This document shows, in pieces, positions 53,122 to 64,000 of a DNA stretch of 64,000 nt. Source of the stretch: Sipunculus nudus (Eukaryota > Annelida > Sipuncula > Golfingiida > Sipunculidae). A program made the translations under genes and the position numbers. The stretch lies in contig CM049307.1 of assembly GCA_026874595.1 (NCBI GenBank), positions 45,629,678 through 45,693,677 on the forward strand, read 5' to 3'. The notes below the pieces were generated by a model. The model worked only from the letters and a program-made list of their open reading frames with translations, did no database searches and had not been told where the DNA came from. How positions within the stretch are numbered: the first letter of the stretch is position 1; every line of letters starts with the position of its first letter.

Positions 53122-54663
53122 TGTTCCACTTCTGAGGTCACTATTATCCCTGTACATGCTGTTGCTACCATCTGGCCTGTGGTCACTTTATTACTGACGA
53201 TATAACCATCAAAGCTGATGAAGGGGCTTGCCACAGAAGTGAGTTAAAAAACAAATCAGGTCCATTTCTGGCATCACTACTATCCTCGTGCATGAGGTTG
53301 CTACCATCTGGCCTAAGGGTAGTGTAAACTCATTACCAGGATCAAATCATGGTTTGGGTAAATCCATTATCTAGATCAAAACAGTCCGGTTTCTGAATGT
53401 CACAAGTTCACAAGTATCCACAAGTCCCAATCAATTCCGTTTACCAAGGCCACTGTGTGATAATCTCAGGTGTATTTGTGGGCTGACGGGACTAGGGACA
53501 AAATTTGCATAATTCTTGAAATCTCCCCTGATTTCACTTGACTTTCTTCTTGACTTTTAATTGACCTATCATCTTGATATTTATAACTCCACACTGGGAA
53601 TCAAAATTTTCAAATTCTTTATAAGCACACAGCCAGTGTATAGCTGTACTAGTTATCCAAGTTGGGAGGAAACGGCATTGAGAACAGTTGTTTCATTAAC
53701 TGGAGCTGTAGAGTATATGTACAATATTAGTTTGGGATAAAATGCTATTGACAACAGAAATTTCATTTACTAGATCTGTTGGAAGATATAGAAAAAATCC
53801 AAAGGAACAATGAGTGTCTGCAGTTTATAGTAAACATAAAAAAGAATATAATAGAAAAGAATATAAATGAATATAAAAAAAATTCTGATGAAACTTTGGA
53901 TATTATTGATATTGCTGAGGCAGGATGTCTAAAATGCAAAAAAAAAAAATCTGATGAAACCATGGATACCAATGATAGGGCAGCAGCAGCAACCAGTTTC
54001 CCAGAAGGCCCTTCTGTTACTAACAAGCGGGCAAGCTGTCCAAAAAAAGCCCACCGGTAAACCTGTACAAACACCGATGGCCGGCTTCAGCCCGCTCCCC
54101 ACCAGTTTCTGCTTCCCATCCTGATCACCTCCCCCGGTGTGTTTGTAAGCACGAAAAAAAACGTGATGGATGGTTGTGGTGTCTGCCGCAAGAAGAAAAG
54201 GAGCTTCAGTCCTGCCTCGACGGATGATGGTGTACTTTTATTCTGTGTCTCTGTGCGTCAAACCACTCCCGGCAAGATGTGGTCCACATGCCAAGAAGGC
54301 CCTTGTGACATCAAACACCTGGGCTCGTCAGTATTATGGGATATGATTGTTTGAGCATTAGTTACGCAATGTATAATAAAAAGATCCCTGCCTGCTTTTC
54401 TGACCTATGCAATTCTTGGGCTATACTGTAGTATATATTATGTGGATCTTATCTAGTTGCAAGTGGACAAGTTCAATGTATTAACAAAAATATACATCAG
54501 GTATTTTTTTGTTAGCTCAGCATGTGCTTTCACAAGAATATGTATTATGATAATTTTTATCGCCATCTATGAACCCTGTCTATATTATCTGCTGTCATAT
54601 TTAGCTTTTAAGTAGGTTTTATCTCCCGTTGGTTAATCCTGCCATAGGTACAATGTCCTAAAA

Positions 54664-54876
54664 TAGGGGCAGATAGAGGATTTTAAAATAAGGGGCTCAT
54701 AGAGCAAAGCTGATGGGCAAGGGTGTGAAAATTTTGATACTAATGGTGGTATCTAGGTAAGTTTTGGCCAGGTATTTCAGTATTTATCATGTACTCTTCT
54801 ACCTTTTAAATTTTTTTTTTGACTGCAAAGGGGGGGGGGGGGGGTTACATCCCACACACCCATAAATCTGCCCCTG
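54664..54876. mobile_element. Small hAT-like MITE with a G run
   Basis: Left AGGGGCAGAT (54665-54674) and right ATCTGCCCCT (54866-54875) form a perfect 10-bp inverted repeat. It contains a run of at least 12 G near the right end, as the element at 7205-7420 has a C run. No clear target duplication. Confidence 0.55.
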
Positions 54877-54923
54877 GGAAACATCCCTTTATTTTCCTTA
54901 CAACTTATAAGTTATATATCCCA

Positions 54924-55222
54924 CTTCTGTGGCTCAGGGGTAGAGCACAAGGCACAAAGCTGGGAGATCATGAGTTGGTATCTCAGCCCAGGCAGTGAGA
55001 TTTTTCACGGTGGCCTCTACCCAGGGTGAGTGCTGCAGGCTTAATGGGGGAGACTGTGCCCAAAAGTCATGCTTCACTCACAGACAAGTGTGCCTTTCGG
55101 GGGATCCTCGGTGTTATGAACCAGCAATGGGGATGACACATGCCCAGGACCCACCGGAGTTATACACAAGTAGTTAAGCAGGCATTAAAACATGCCTCAA
55201 CCAAAAAAAAATATAAAAAAAA
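54924..55222 (+). mobile_element. Full-length tRNA-derived SINE with target-site duplications
   Basis: Head TGGCTCAGGGGTAGAGC is a tRNA D arm with the pol III A box; GAGTTGGTATCTCAGCC is a degenerate B box. A roughly 200-bp body and an A-rich tail (CCAAAAAAAAATATAAAAAA) follow. The 13-base sequence GTTATATATCCCA flanks it exactly (54911-54923 and 55223-55235; AA before each copy also matches). Target duplications and the A tail show LINE-assisted retrotransposition, recent enough that both duplications remain identical. Confidence 0.93.
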
Positions 55223-58200
55223 GTTATATATCCCATCAGAAGACCACAAAACTATTTAAAATGATTTTTAATCATTGCTAATATTTCTGAAATTTCTCAT
55301 CATTTTTAAGTGCTATAAGTAAATTCATGACCTTAATCTATGGTGCCTATTATTTCACTGAGGACTTCAAAAACCACACATTGTGTTCCACATGATATAA
55401 TCATATATCACAGGAACTTAAATCTTGCAGTTCTTTAACATTTCATTTATTTTTAAACAATTGGGAAAAAATTTATTGCCAGTATGAAATGTAGCTGTCA
55501 TCTGCCTTGGTTTTCACTAGAGTATACCTCAATACAGATACAACAGGACAAGCCCGCAGTACAAGCATGTACCTTATTTTCTTGTTTGATTGCTACTGTT
55601 CCCGGGAGCTGAGGCAGAATTCTGTAAATCACTTTTGAGGGATCCTTCCTGGATTTTTCTTATCATCTCTGTTCTCCTGTAACACCTGAAGAAGCCCTCA
55701 ATCTGACAGCAAACAAAAAATATCCCCACAACCAGCTGCATCTTGTCAATGACTCACCTAAACACCAAAATAACTCTCCCTTTTTTTCTGCCTCATACTA
55801 TTTCCCTAGAATGGCATAGCAAAAATCTCATAAATAATATACAACTATTTCTTTGTACATCAGGACAATTTCCAGCTTTCTAACAGAATAGTAATCCCAT
55901 CTGCTCATTTTTATTGAATTTATTCAGTTCTTTTAAATGTTTGTGACCCAAGCCTGTGATGTTGATGGGATCAGGATGATGATGAAGGTAAGTGTATGAC
56001 ACACAGCCCTCCACCTTCTTTACTTACAAAATGATGAAATGAATACTTTGAAAAAGCAGTACAGAAATGACATATCTTCAGAAAACACCTAAATCTTTCA
56101 AGTTCAACCAAATCATAAAATTACTTCTGAGACAATAAAATACCATAAAGCACATTAGGCTACCTCTTATGATATTTTATAAACTTATTTTCTTCAAACT
56201 TTTAAATTCATCACTAAACTACCCTTTAGAAAAGCTTATTTTTTCAAGGTTTATGAAAAAATTTTACCCTTAAAAACTTTTGAATGTAATACTAAATACA
56301 AAAATGACCCAAGTCCTATTTATTAGGAATATAAAAAGACCAATAAAATCCATAGACAATATTTTTTTTAATACAACAATATAACCTGTGATATCTTCAG
56401 AAAGGGTTTAAATCTTTAACTTAATGAAATGGAGACTGTGGCACCATTCTGGACATTAGAATAATGATATGGGTTGGGTGCAGATGTGGAAAACATGATA
56501 GGGGGCGTTTTCCGACAAGGTTCTTTCTCTGTTGATAAAGGTGGTCGTCAGGTGAAGCCCTTGGCCAGGCTGGGCAGCGCTGGGATCACATAAGTGGTAA
56601 ACAAGGACAGTGCTGGTGCCAGCGTCTGTCCAAGTTCTGCGTCAAGTGAACTTTGTGCCATACTCAATTTACTAGATCCAGTGCGTTCAGCTCAGCTGAG
56701 CCAGAAGTCAAGCATTCACTACCAGGATCAATAATGGTCTCAAACCGTCTCCTGGTTCCGGACATTATCTTTCCCACCAAGCAAGACAAGGACTGCCAGC
56801 AGACCCCTGCTGAGCTTTTGACTGTGAAATTTTGTTCCAGATGATGCACAGGAGACAACACAATTACAAAAACTGCCGCAATTCCTGAGAAAACTAAAGA
56901 CTACTGCCTTTCCCGAAAATGGCTATTTTCAATATCCTTCTTTCGGGCATTTTGCCTGCTGGAACCGTTTAAGCTTCACTGAAGTAATTGAACGAGTCTG
57001 GAATTTTCAAATTTGATCAAAAATGCCGTCTTAAACCTCCAGATAATGCGCTGAATGTAAACTCATGCATGACAAGTTGAATTTCTTTGGCTTTCAGCTA
57101 CTTTTAGATCTTGAGGGCATGTAAACACCATCTGAATTTGTTTTAATTTAGCAGTCTGGTAGCTCCTTGAAGTAGGGTGGATTTATTTGCCGAAGGTGTA
57201 AGGGCTTGCTGTGAGAGCTACAGGAACCAGCCCCAGTAGCAGCACATTTATCAAGCAGCTTCTGCAACAGTTGCTGCCATCAGCTCTCTCTATCGTTATG
57301 TCAAATAGACCCACAGCCCTGTGGCATTCTCCAAATATTCAATCTTAAATGCTCTCGTGCAGGATATTCAATACTATCCCAGAGCAGTTACTTTGTCTTC
57401 AAAGTAGCTCCACTTATTCTTTTTTATTAGTCAGTAAAAGACACTTAATTTTCTCAGTGTGGGTTAAATGCTCTATTTTTCATGATGATAAGTTATGGAA
57501 TAACTAATGATGATTATGCAGTCAAACCCTTTTAATCTAGCATTTGATAATCTGGCATTCGGGGTAAACTGGCATATTCCTTGAGAATGGATTTCCTTCC
57601 CTTATATTTTTAGGTCCTAATCCTGCATTTTGCATTATTTGCATTTTGCATTGGCACCATTGCTGAGAACCAAATTCTCTTATTACGATAAATGGTATCC
57701 ATGTAATCCAGCATGCCTCAGTGACCTCCCGGCTGATTGACATTGAAGCTCTGGTTGCCGATCATGCACGAGTCCCGTACAATATGGCCGCTACTGTTGA
57801 ATCATCATACTTCGGGGACTGATTATAGTGGTTAAGTGTTAACCCGTGTGTGCAGAATCAGCTGTTGTACAGAATAGTCTTTGTTTTGCCGATCAAAAGA
57901 GCTGAATCAACTGATATATTGCTTTTCAGAGCATTTAAATTACGAAGGTAAAATTTCCTAACTTTTCCGAGATTTTCCGAGTTTTACTATGTGCATTTAA
58001 ATTTCTAGAATCAAAAAATATACAGAAATGCTCAGGTCAACCATCAGTGTTTTTTTAATGATGAATATGTACAACTGTGTGTGTGTGTGTATAATATTAA
58101 ATAAAATTATAATTTTTTTTCAAAATTCATTATGATTTAATGATTTAATATTCCAATTCTTTTCAACATTTTCAATAAATAATAATATGCTAAGCAGATT

Positions 58201-59055
58201 TTATATATGAGGTTCACTAAAATAAATTGGAACGATTGTCCACCGAGTAGACATCTATGATGAATTTTCTACGAGTAACCTCAGACAATTATTTGGTTGG
58301 CTGCTTGGTGAACCTCTCTCCTCAGGGATATAAATGGTGTTTGAAAGAGCCCCCTAGACCAGTCTTGTTGGTTGCCTGGTCGTTTCTGGCTGACAGGGGG
58401 TTTCCAAGGATACTCAAGACCTAGTCCTTAAATATGGCATGTTAGACTACACAACTGCTTACTTTCTAGTAAAATTCTATCATCTGTATTATTATAAATA
58501 TGTTGTAATACTTAAGCTCTTTCAGGATAAATCACCTTACCATATCCGCACAAGCTTTTAATTAATGGAGTTAGAAAGTTTGGGATTCTTTATCAAGTGT
58601 AGTAAATGGACATTTTCCATCTGTTATGTTGTTTACTAAACAGATGGGGAGGCACGATTCTAATTAGAATAAGCAGCAAAGGTCGTGTTCTTAATGCTAC
58701 CTGGAAAAGTTAATCAGTAATATGGCTCTCAAATATAAATTGCTATGTTTTCACTTCCTGTAGGTTCCCGTAATTCAATTTGGCTAATGGGCTTTAATTA
58801 ATTTTTTTAGTAACTTACATATCTGACATCTGTTAATCTTCTTCCAATATAGTTATGTGCATGGTGAAGGCAGAGTACAAGGCATACAACATACATGTAC
58901 ATCATATATTACATTTCCCTATATTTACATCACCTAAGTTATAGCTGTTTGATGATAATTGATTGTTATGGTACTGGACTGAAAATGCAGTTTCCTTCAC
59001 AAAAGATTAATTTAAGATTAATGTTGACTTCCTGCACACCTGTTTCAAATATATA

Positions 59056-59102
59056 TACATACATGCACTCTATTATATATATACACACACACACACACAC
59101 AC
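59056..59102. repeat. (TA)n(AC)n microsatellite
   Basis: ATATATAT followed by about ten AC units. Confidence 0.95.
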
Positions 59103-61269
59103 TTATACCCCTCTAATGCAAGTACCTCTCTATACTGAACACTAAATGCAATCCAATAAAAAATTGACAAAAAGGTCTTTACCACTTCACAATGGAAAGT
59201 ACCGCAGGTAAAAATCCAGGTAAAAAGTCCATTATTTGGTGGTTCCACAGTATACTTGTACCAACAAGAGGTAAAACACTTAGGGTACTTCCCTTTCTAT
59301 GTCTTATGAACAATCATGCACCTGGGTCATCCGTCCACTGTCAAACCAGATGCAGCCCCTTATAGCTTCAAATATTTACTATTTATTCAGAGTAAAACTG
59401 CACACAGACAAACCAAACAACCAGGGGTAAACACTTGGCTGAGATACAACAAAGATGCACTTTATATATCCTTTTAAACAATTTTTTTAGGCTAAATATC
59501 CAGTACAAGAATCTATTACAAATTAAAACAAATGTGCATTTTGATAATCCTGCAACATTCTTCAAGAAATGTTTAAAAGCTTGTTAGAGGTGACAACAGA
59601 GAGCAGGAGGGGATATCAGTGGAGATACGATTTGAGGACACAGATTCTATTTCGATAAGATCATGCTGTTGAAACATTCAACAAAAGCAAAATGTGCAAG
59701 CTGACAAAAATGTGCCGGAAAATCATGACAAGAAATCTGATACAGATCTACAGTTTCCTTGACAGCCCAAGGCCCATAAAAAGCACAGTAATTAGTCTCT
59801 GGGGAACTGAGTGCCCTCGTGAATATCATAATGCAATATCAGCTAATTCCTTTTTTTTACCTCATTCCATCATTCTTCTTGTCGTTGTTGTCGTTAAAGG
59901 GACAAGACTTGTTCTGGCTGGAGAGGCCTAATTATACTTCCAATGAGAAAGGTGCAAATGAGATGACAAGCCCAAGATATGTGATATCGAATTTCATATC
60001 ATGCATCATAATAAGCAGACCACTGGCACACACAAGCTGGCTCAGGTACAGTATGGAATTATAACCAACAGAAGACACAAGACCATAAAGCAATGAACAT
60101 CTTATCACGCAACCTACCTAATTCCTTATGATGCGGTATACACAAATTTCCTTGCAGCCGAAATTCTACCAGGCTTTCACACACAAAAGCTCTCATGAAC
60201 AAAGGCAATATGTCTGTGTTTCCTCATTAAAAACTGAAGGTAGGCCACCATGGCTGTTCCAGTCGGCTGCTGCAGTGAGTAAGATATCTGCAACAGACTG
60301 TTGGCTTTGGCTGCTGAAGAAAACCTCCAGTGTGCGAGCATGCAGCTCTCCACTGAGAACTATCAATTAGAGCTCAACTGAACACCCCGCACATCACTGC
60401 GACACCTGGCTGTAAGCCACTCAGCACAGTCGTAACAATTCTTCCAATTGCCAGTTCAATATATCCTTTGCGTTAAGATGGTTTTCCTCATTGATTATCA
60501 TACACAAGTGGGCACTTATACAAAACACCTATTATCCCAAAACCTCATATCCTTCTTACATATTGACGGTGTAAAACCAAACAGAGCTTTAATGTTCAAA
60601 CAAATGTAACGGCAACAGTGTAGCCTTTTGGGAGGTAAAATCAATCGACTGGCACTCTATATCTCATCCCTTGTTCCTTGCTGTGTTTAATCCTTAATGA
60701 ATGCTCATTCTAACTACTGGCGAGTGTTGTAACGGGCTCAACGTGGGGTCTGGCCTCCTGTAAAATCTTACACCGATTCCACTGCCAAAATGGCTATAAA
60801 CCCACTGGTGTAGGTCCGGTGTTTTCATTCTGTGCCCTGGACATGTCAGGTCTGTCTGGCACAACACATCTCCAAGTGCTAGCAGACATCGGACTGCTCT
60901 GGGTTCCACTCTTCACTATCCATTACAAGAAATAGATGACCGATTTCCGGGTGGGAAAAAACCCATAAGAGGTTCCAATGTAGGATCCATCAACGTGCTC
61001 AGACTATCCTATCTGCAGTGTCAGAGGAAACAGGTAATTTTGATGCTATCACCACTCACAGGCTCAGACGACAAAATTTGTTTTATTCATAAGGTGTCTA
61101 CCAACTCAAATGTGGTAAATTTATTTTTTTATACATAGGTACATCTATTGATCTTTCTTTTTTATTATTATTATTTTCACTGCAGCACTGCACATTCACC
61201 AATGACAAGAGTACACTAATGCAGCAAAGCTCTATTCCTCCAACTGTGAACACCATTTTTTTCAATCAA

Positions 61270-61537
61270 TGTAATTTTCTTAAAATTTTATGCATTTTTA
61301 ATGATTTTACAGCAAACTTCAGATGGAAGTGAAAACCTAATATGGCAATCAAGAATTTAAAGATCTATTCCAAAGTTTATGTTTTACTCCTTTTTTCAGA
61401 CTTTTATGACTGATCACGTCCCTGCATTAGTGGCCATTTTTGTTTTAGCTACTCATATTTTTTTACAGTATTTACATTCAGTAAGAAGCTGTCAACTGAG
61501 GCTGTTTTTGAGGCTGACCTTGATAAATGTAGCTGCT
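61270..61537 (+). repeat. Dispersed repeat, copy 2 (similar to 44462-44752)
   Basis: Direct-orientation diverged copy 16.8 kb from copy 1; shared blocks are given under copy 1. No terminal inverted repeat or coding sequence seen. Confidence 0.8.
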
Positions 61538-64000
61538 TTTGGTCTTCAAATGTCAGGAATTAAATTGAGTATGTCCTAAATGGATATTTTTACCAAAAAT
61601 ACTGATAAATTTGACCTATTTCATGACAGGTCTATCACTGCATTGGTGATCTATCAGAGACTATGGCAGTCAACTTTGCCCATGTCAACTCACCAAATAG
61701 AAAACCTGCCCCTTTGCAAAGTCCTGCTGACATGTTCCGATGCAAGAACAAGAAATATGCTGGTTCCTTCTAAATGGAAATGACATATACTGCTTCAATC
61801 TGACAAAACTGCACAGATTTAAAGACAAAATAACCATAATTACTTTGAAAATCTTAATCAAAATAAGTGTTGCTTTATTTGAAAGTTTCATAAATACAGG
61901 AAGGGGCAGTAAAATTTTCATTTTGCTTATACTTCAATTTCATACACAATTAAATGCACAAAATTACTTAATATTTCATTTTAGTAATATCATATGGGAT
62001 GAGGTCACTTTGCTCTTTCAGCTTGATTCAAAATAACAAACAGACACATTGATCACACAAAGAAAGGACACTTTCCTTCAAGCAAGAGACCAACAGCAGG
62101 CGGCCATACTGCACTGATTAATCAGGTTTACTGTAAAGATCCTAGTGGGCGATTTCAGAAACAAACTCGTTTATGCAGCGACCATGATCAAAGTTAAGAT
62201 GGGCTCACGGGGTGTGATGTTTACTCCTGCTACAAACACAAGATGTGGCATTTCATCATTGATTTCCCATATTTGAACTCCTCGGACTGTGCATTGCCTG
62301 ATATTCCCACAATCCTCCTGTTTTTTTCTGAAGCGTCATGCTCCCCATAAGACCTATAGGTCAAGTAAGCATGTACTTGTGTTATATCTGTGCCAGAAAC
62401 CTCGTCAGATGTCAGATGCGATTTTAAAGATTCCAATGAGAGTACACTTATAGCTCACATCATAACAACTTGTATGAATCATTCATTTACAACATCTCTT
62501 TCTAGTATTATCATGCACTACAAATCTGACACATGAAAGAAACAGGACTGACAAAAAGAAATACACATCCTTCTACAAACATCTGAGAAAAAAATGTTTG
62601 ACAAAAAATCAGATAAGTAAAAATTCAAAATAAACGCACCTAAAAATTAAAGGAAACTATTGATATTACTTAACTCTGAAATATTTTTCCAAGCTCTGAC
62701 TGAATAATCTTTTGCTATGATCAAGAGTATAGCTTGGGACCCTAAAACTTATATTGACATAATGACATAAAAGTGAAATAAAAAAATAAATTTGCTCTAA
62801 AGCTAGAGCTAGTCTGCATCTGGATCCAGATCAACACTTAAATTTAAATGTTTCTTTGAAAATGACTATCAAATTCATCCTGGGAAGTTTCATGAAGTTC
62901 ATTATTGACTTTTCAAGTATTCCTGTCCACAGAGCAAAAAACCAACTAACATAAATTTACAAAACTGGTAAAAAATAACCCTTAATCCACACTGGTGAAA
63001 ATGACAAGTATATTCTAGGAATGCCAGGAAATGAGATGTGGGGAAAACAAACAAGGGAGGCTTTTATAAAAGTGCTTCCCTCAATTTCTATTAAGTGAAG
63101 AGCTGCCATTTTATGAATATCTGATGTCTATATTTGTCCTGTGTCACCCTACATAGCATGACAATAATCATCTACACCAAGCTGTGCTTCAAATAATGAC
63201 ATTTTCTTCTTTGTAACAATTAATTTACTACCAGTCTATAAATAAACTAGAATGAGACAAGTGCAGTTCAGGGACCGAGATTTTTACATTCTGATGCTGA
63301 GATTAAATAACACAGCACTCATAATAATAATAAATCACGGCTGTTACTATTATCAATACTTTTTATATGAATGATTCATGCTCTAATCTATGTGTGTCTG
63401 CGAATATTTTCCAGTGTGCATTCATCAAGTCGGTAAGCACCTGGTATGTTATGGAATGCAATTAATGTCAGGTATTGCCGTAGTGATAAATGACTCCACA
63501 ACACCCCCAACTGTGCACACAGCAGGGGCCAACAAAACACTTCTGTTCTGAAGAAGCACCAGTGCTTGTGTATCTATTAAGTACAAGTGTATTTAAAAAT
63601 GACAGTTGAAAAACACAACAGGAAATCACTCTTAGAGTACTGGCACAACACATGTAATGTTAAAGGCTCAATATGATTTTTAAGTGCTGGAATTAAGAAA
63701 AGAGTGCAATGTCATGTCCACTGTTATAACTAGGGAGGTCATGTTTTCTCCCTAGTCTACTTATTTGTTTTGTTTTTGTTTGATTGCAGAATATCACCAA
63801 AACTACAAAACAGATTTCTATGAAACAATGTGGATGAGTACAGAGCATATTTAATTTTGGTGCCTATCTGAATAAAAGGGCAGTTCCAGCTTGAATGTTT
63901 TGCCCTTGCTAGAATCTAAATTACTCAAGTAAACTAACTCCTGCTGCCACCTGCCAGTTGATTTTAACACTGAGTGGAGGGTGATCTGCCAGGGAAGAAC

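Larger units (their letters stand above)
41656..64000 (-). other. Probable long Caskin intron (at least 22.3 kb); no exon recognised
   Basis: I looked for ankyrin (LHLAA-like), SH3 (ALYDY-like) and CASK-binding exons on the minus strand, using donor and acceptor motifs, and found none. The stretch holds the repeats listed separately. Missing upstream exons are expected beyond 64,000, though a short exon could have been overlooked. Confidence 0.55.

Noticed and set aside
53779-54354. Two adjacent plus-strand ORFs (Lys/Asn-rich, then CGVCRKKKRSF...)
   Set aside because: Driven by an AT-rich imperfect duplication around AATCTGATGAAAC; no known domain or splice support.
60116-60184. Possible alternative first exon of Caskin on the minus strand (MRAFVCESLVEFR..., donor gtaggt)
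   Set aside because: It leaves in phase 1 while the next exon begins in phase 0, and the peptide matches nothing known in Caskin.
60250-60285. Plus-strand GCCACCATGGCT with a GTGAGT donor 26 bases after the ATG
   Set aside because: A good-looking start and donor, but only eight codons and no downstream exon in this orientation.
62230-62436. Minus-strand ORF of 68 codons (ending KSMMKCHILCL)
   Set aside because: Composition is protein-like but it resembles no Caskin domain and has no clear acceptor or donor.

Overview
This is a piece of an AT-rich animal nuclear genome with large introns. It holds parts of two conserved bilaterian genes arranged tail to tail, separated and filled by transposon and repeat debris. 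Nothing prokaryotic is present: no operons, no ribosome binding sites, and every real coding segment is bounded by GT-AG splice sites. The species cannot be named from sequence alone. Tandem-repeat Helitron-like elements, tRNA-derived SINEs and pogo, TTAA and hAT-like MITEs, with kilobase introns, suggest a marine invertebrate, perhaps a lophotrochozoan such as a mollusc. That placement is inference.

Region 1 (about 1-23,340, plus strand): the 3' two thirds of a Rab26/Rab37-type small GTPase gene. Exons lie at 7704-7745, 10896-10962 or 12262-12328, 20347-20399, 20800-20922, 21609-21685 and 22863-22962. The first exon(s), with the P-loop and switch I, are not recognisable and probably lie upstream of base 1. 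The most striking feature of the window is here. Two 67-bp exons, each encoding the DTAGQE/switch II segment, sit in tandem. Because 67 is not a multiple of three, only one-and-only-one use keeps the frame, so this is a mutually exclusive exon pair that would give two GTPases differing only in switch II.

Region 2 (about 23.3-30 kb): intergenic or 3' UTR DNA without genes. It contains an array of three CTCF-like motifs at 28.5 kb.

Region 3 (about 30-41.7 kb, minus strand): the 3' half of a Caskin gene (CASK-interacting scaffold), eight exons from 41,655 down to the stop at 34,996. They encode a Ser-rich linker, two tandem SAM domains, a long proline-rich disordered tail with an FPPPP EVH1-type motif, and the conserved C-terminal helix.

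Region 4 (41.7-64 kb): probably one very long Caskin intron. The ankyrin and SH3 exons are not recognisable and presumably lie beyond 64,000. It carries a SINE with perfect target-site duplications, several MITEs, minisatellites, and two copies of an old dispersed repeat.

Both genes act in vesicle traffic and neuronal or synaptic scaffolding in other animals (Rab26/37: secretory and synaptic vesicles; Caskin: CASK, LAR-RPTP and Nck partners). The tail-to-tail arrangement is the only linkage the sequence shows. Exon boundaries were worked out by hand from splice sites and reading frame.
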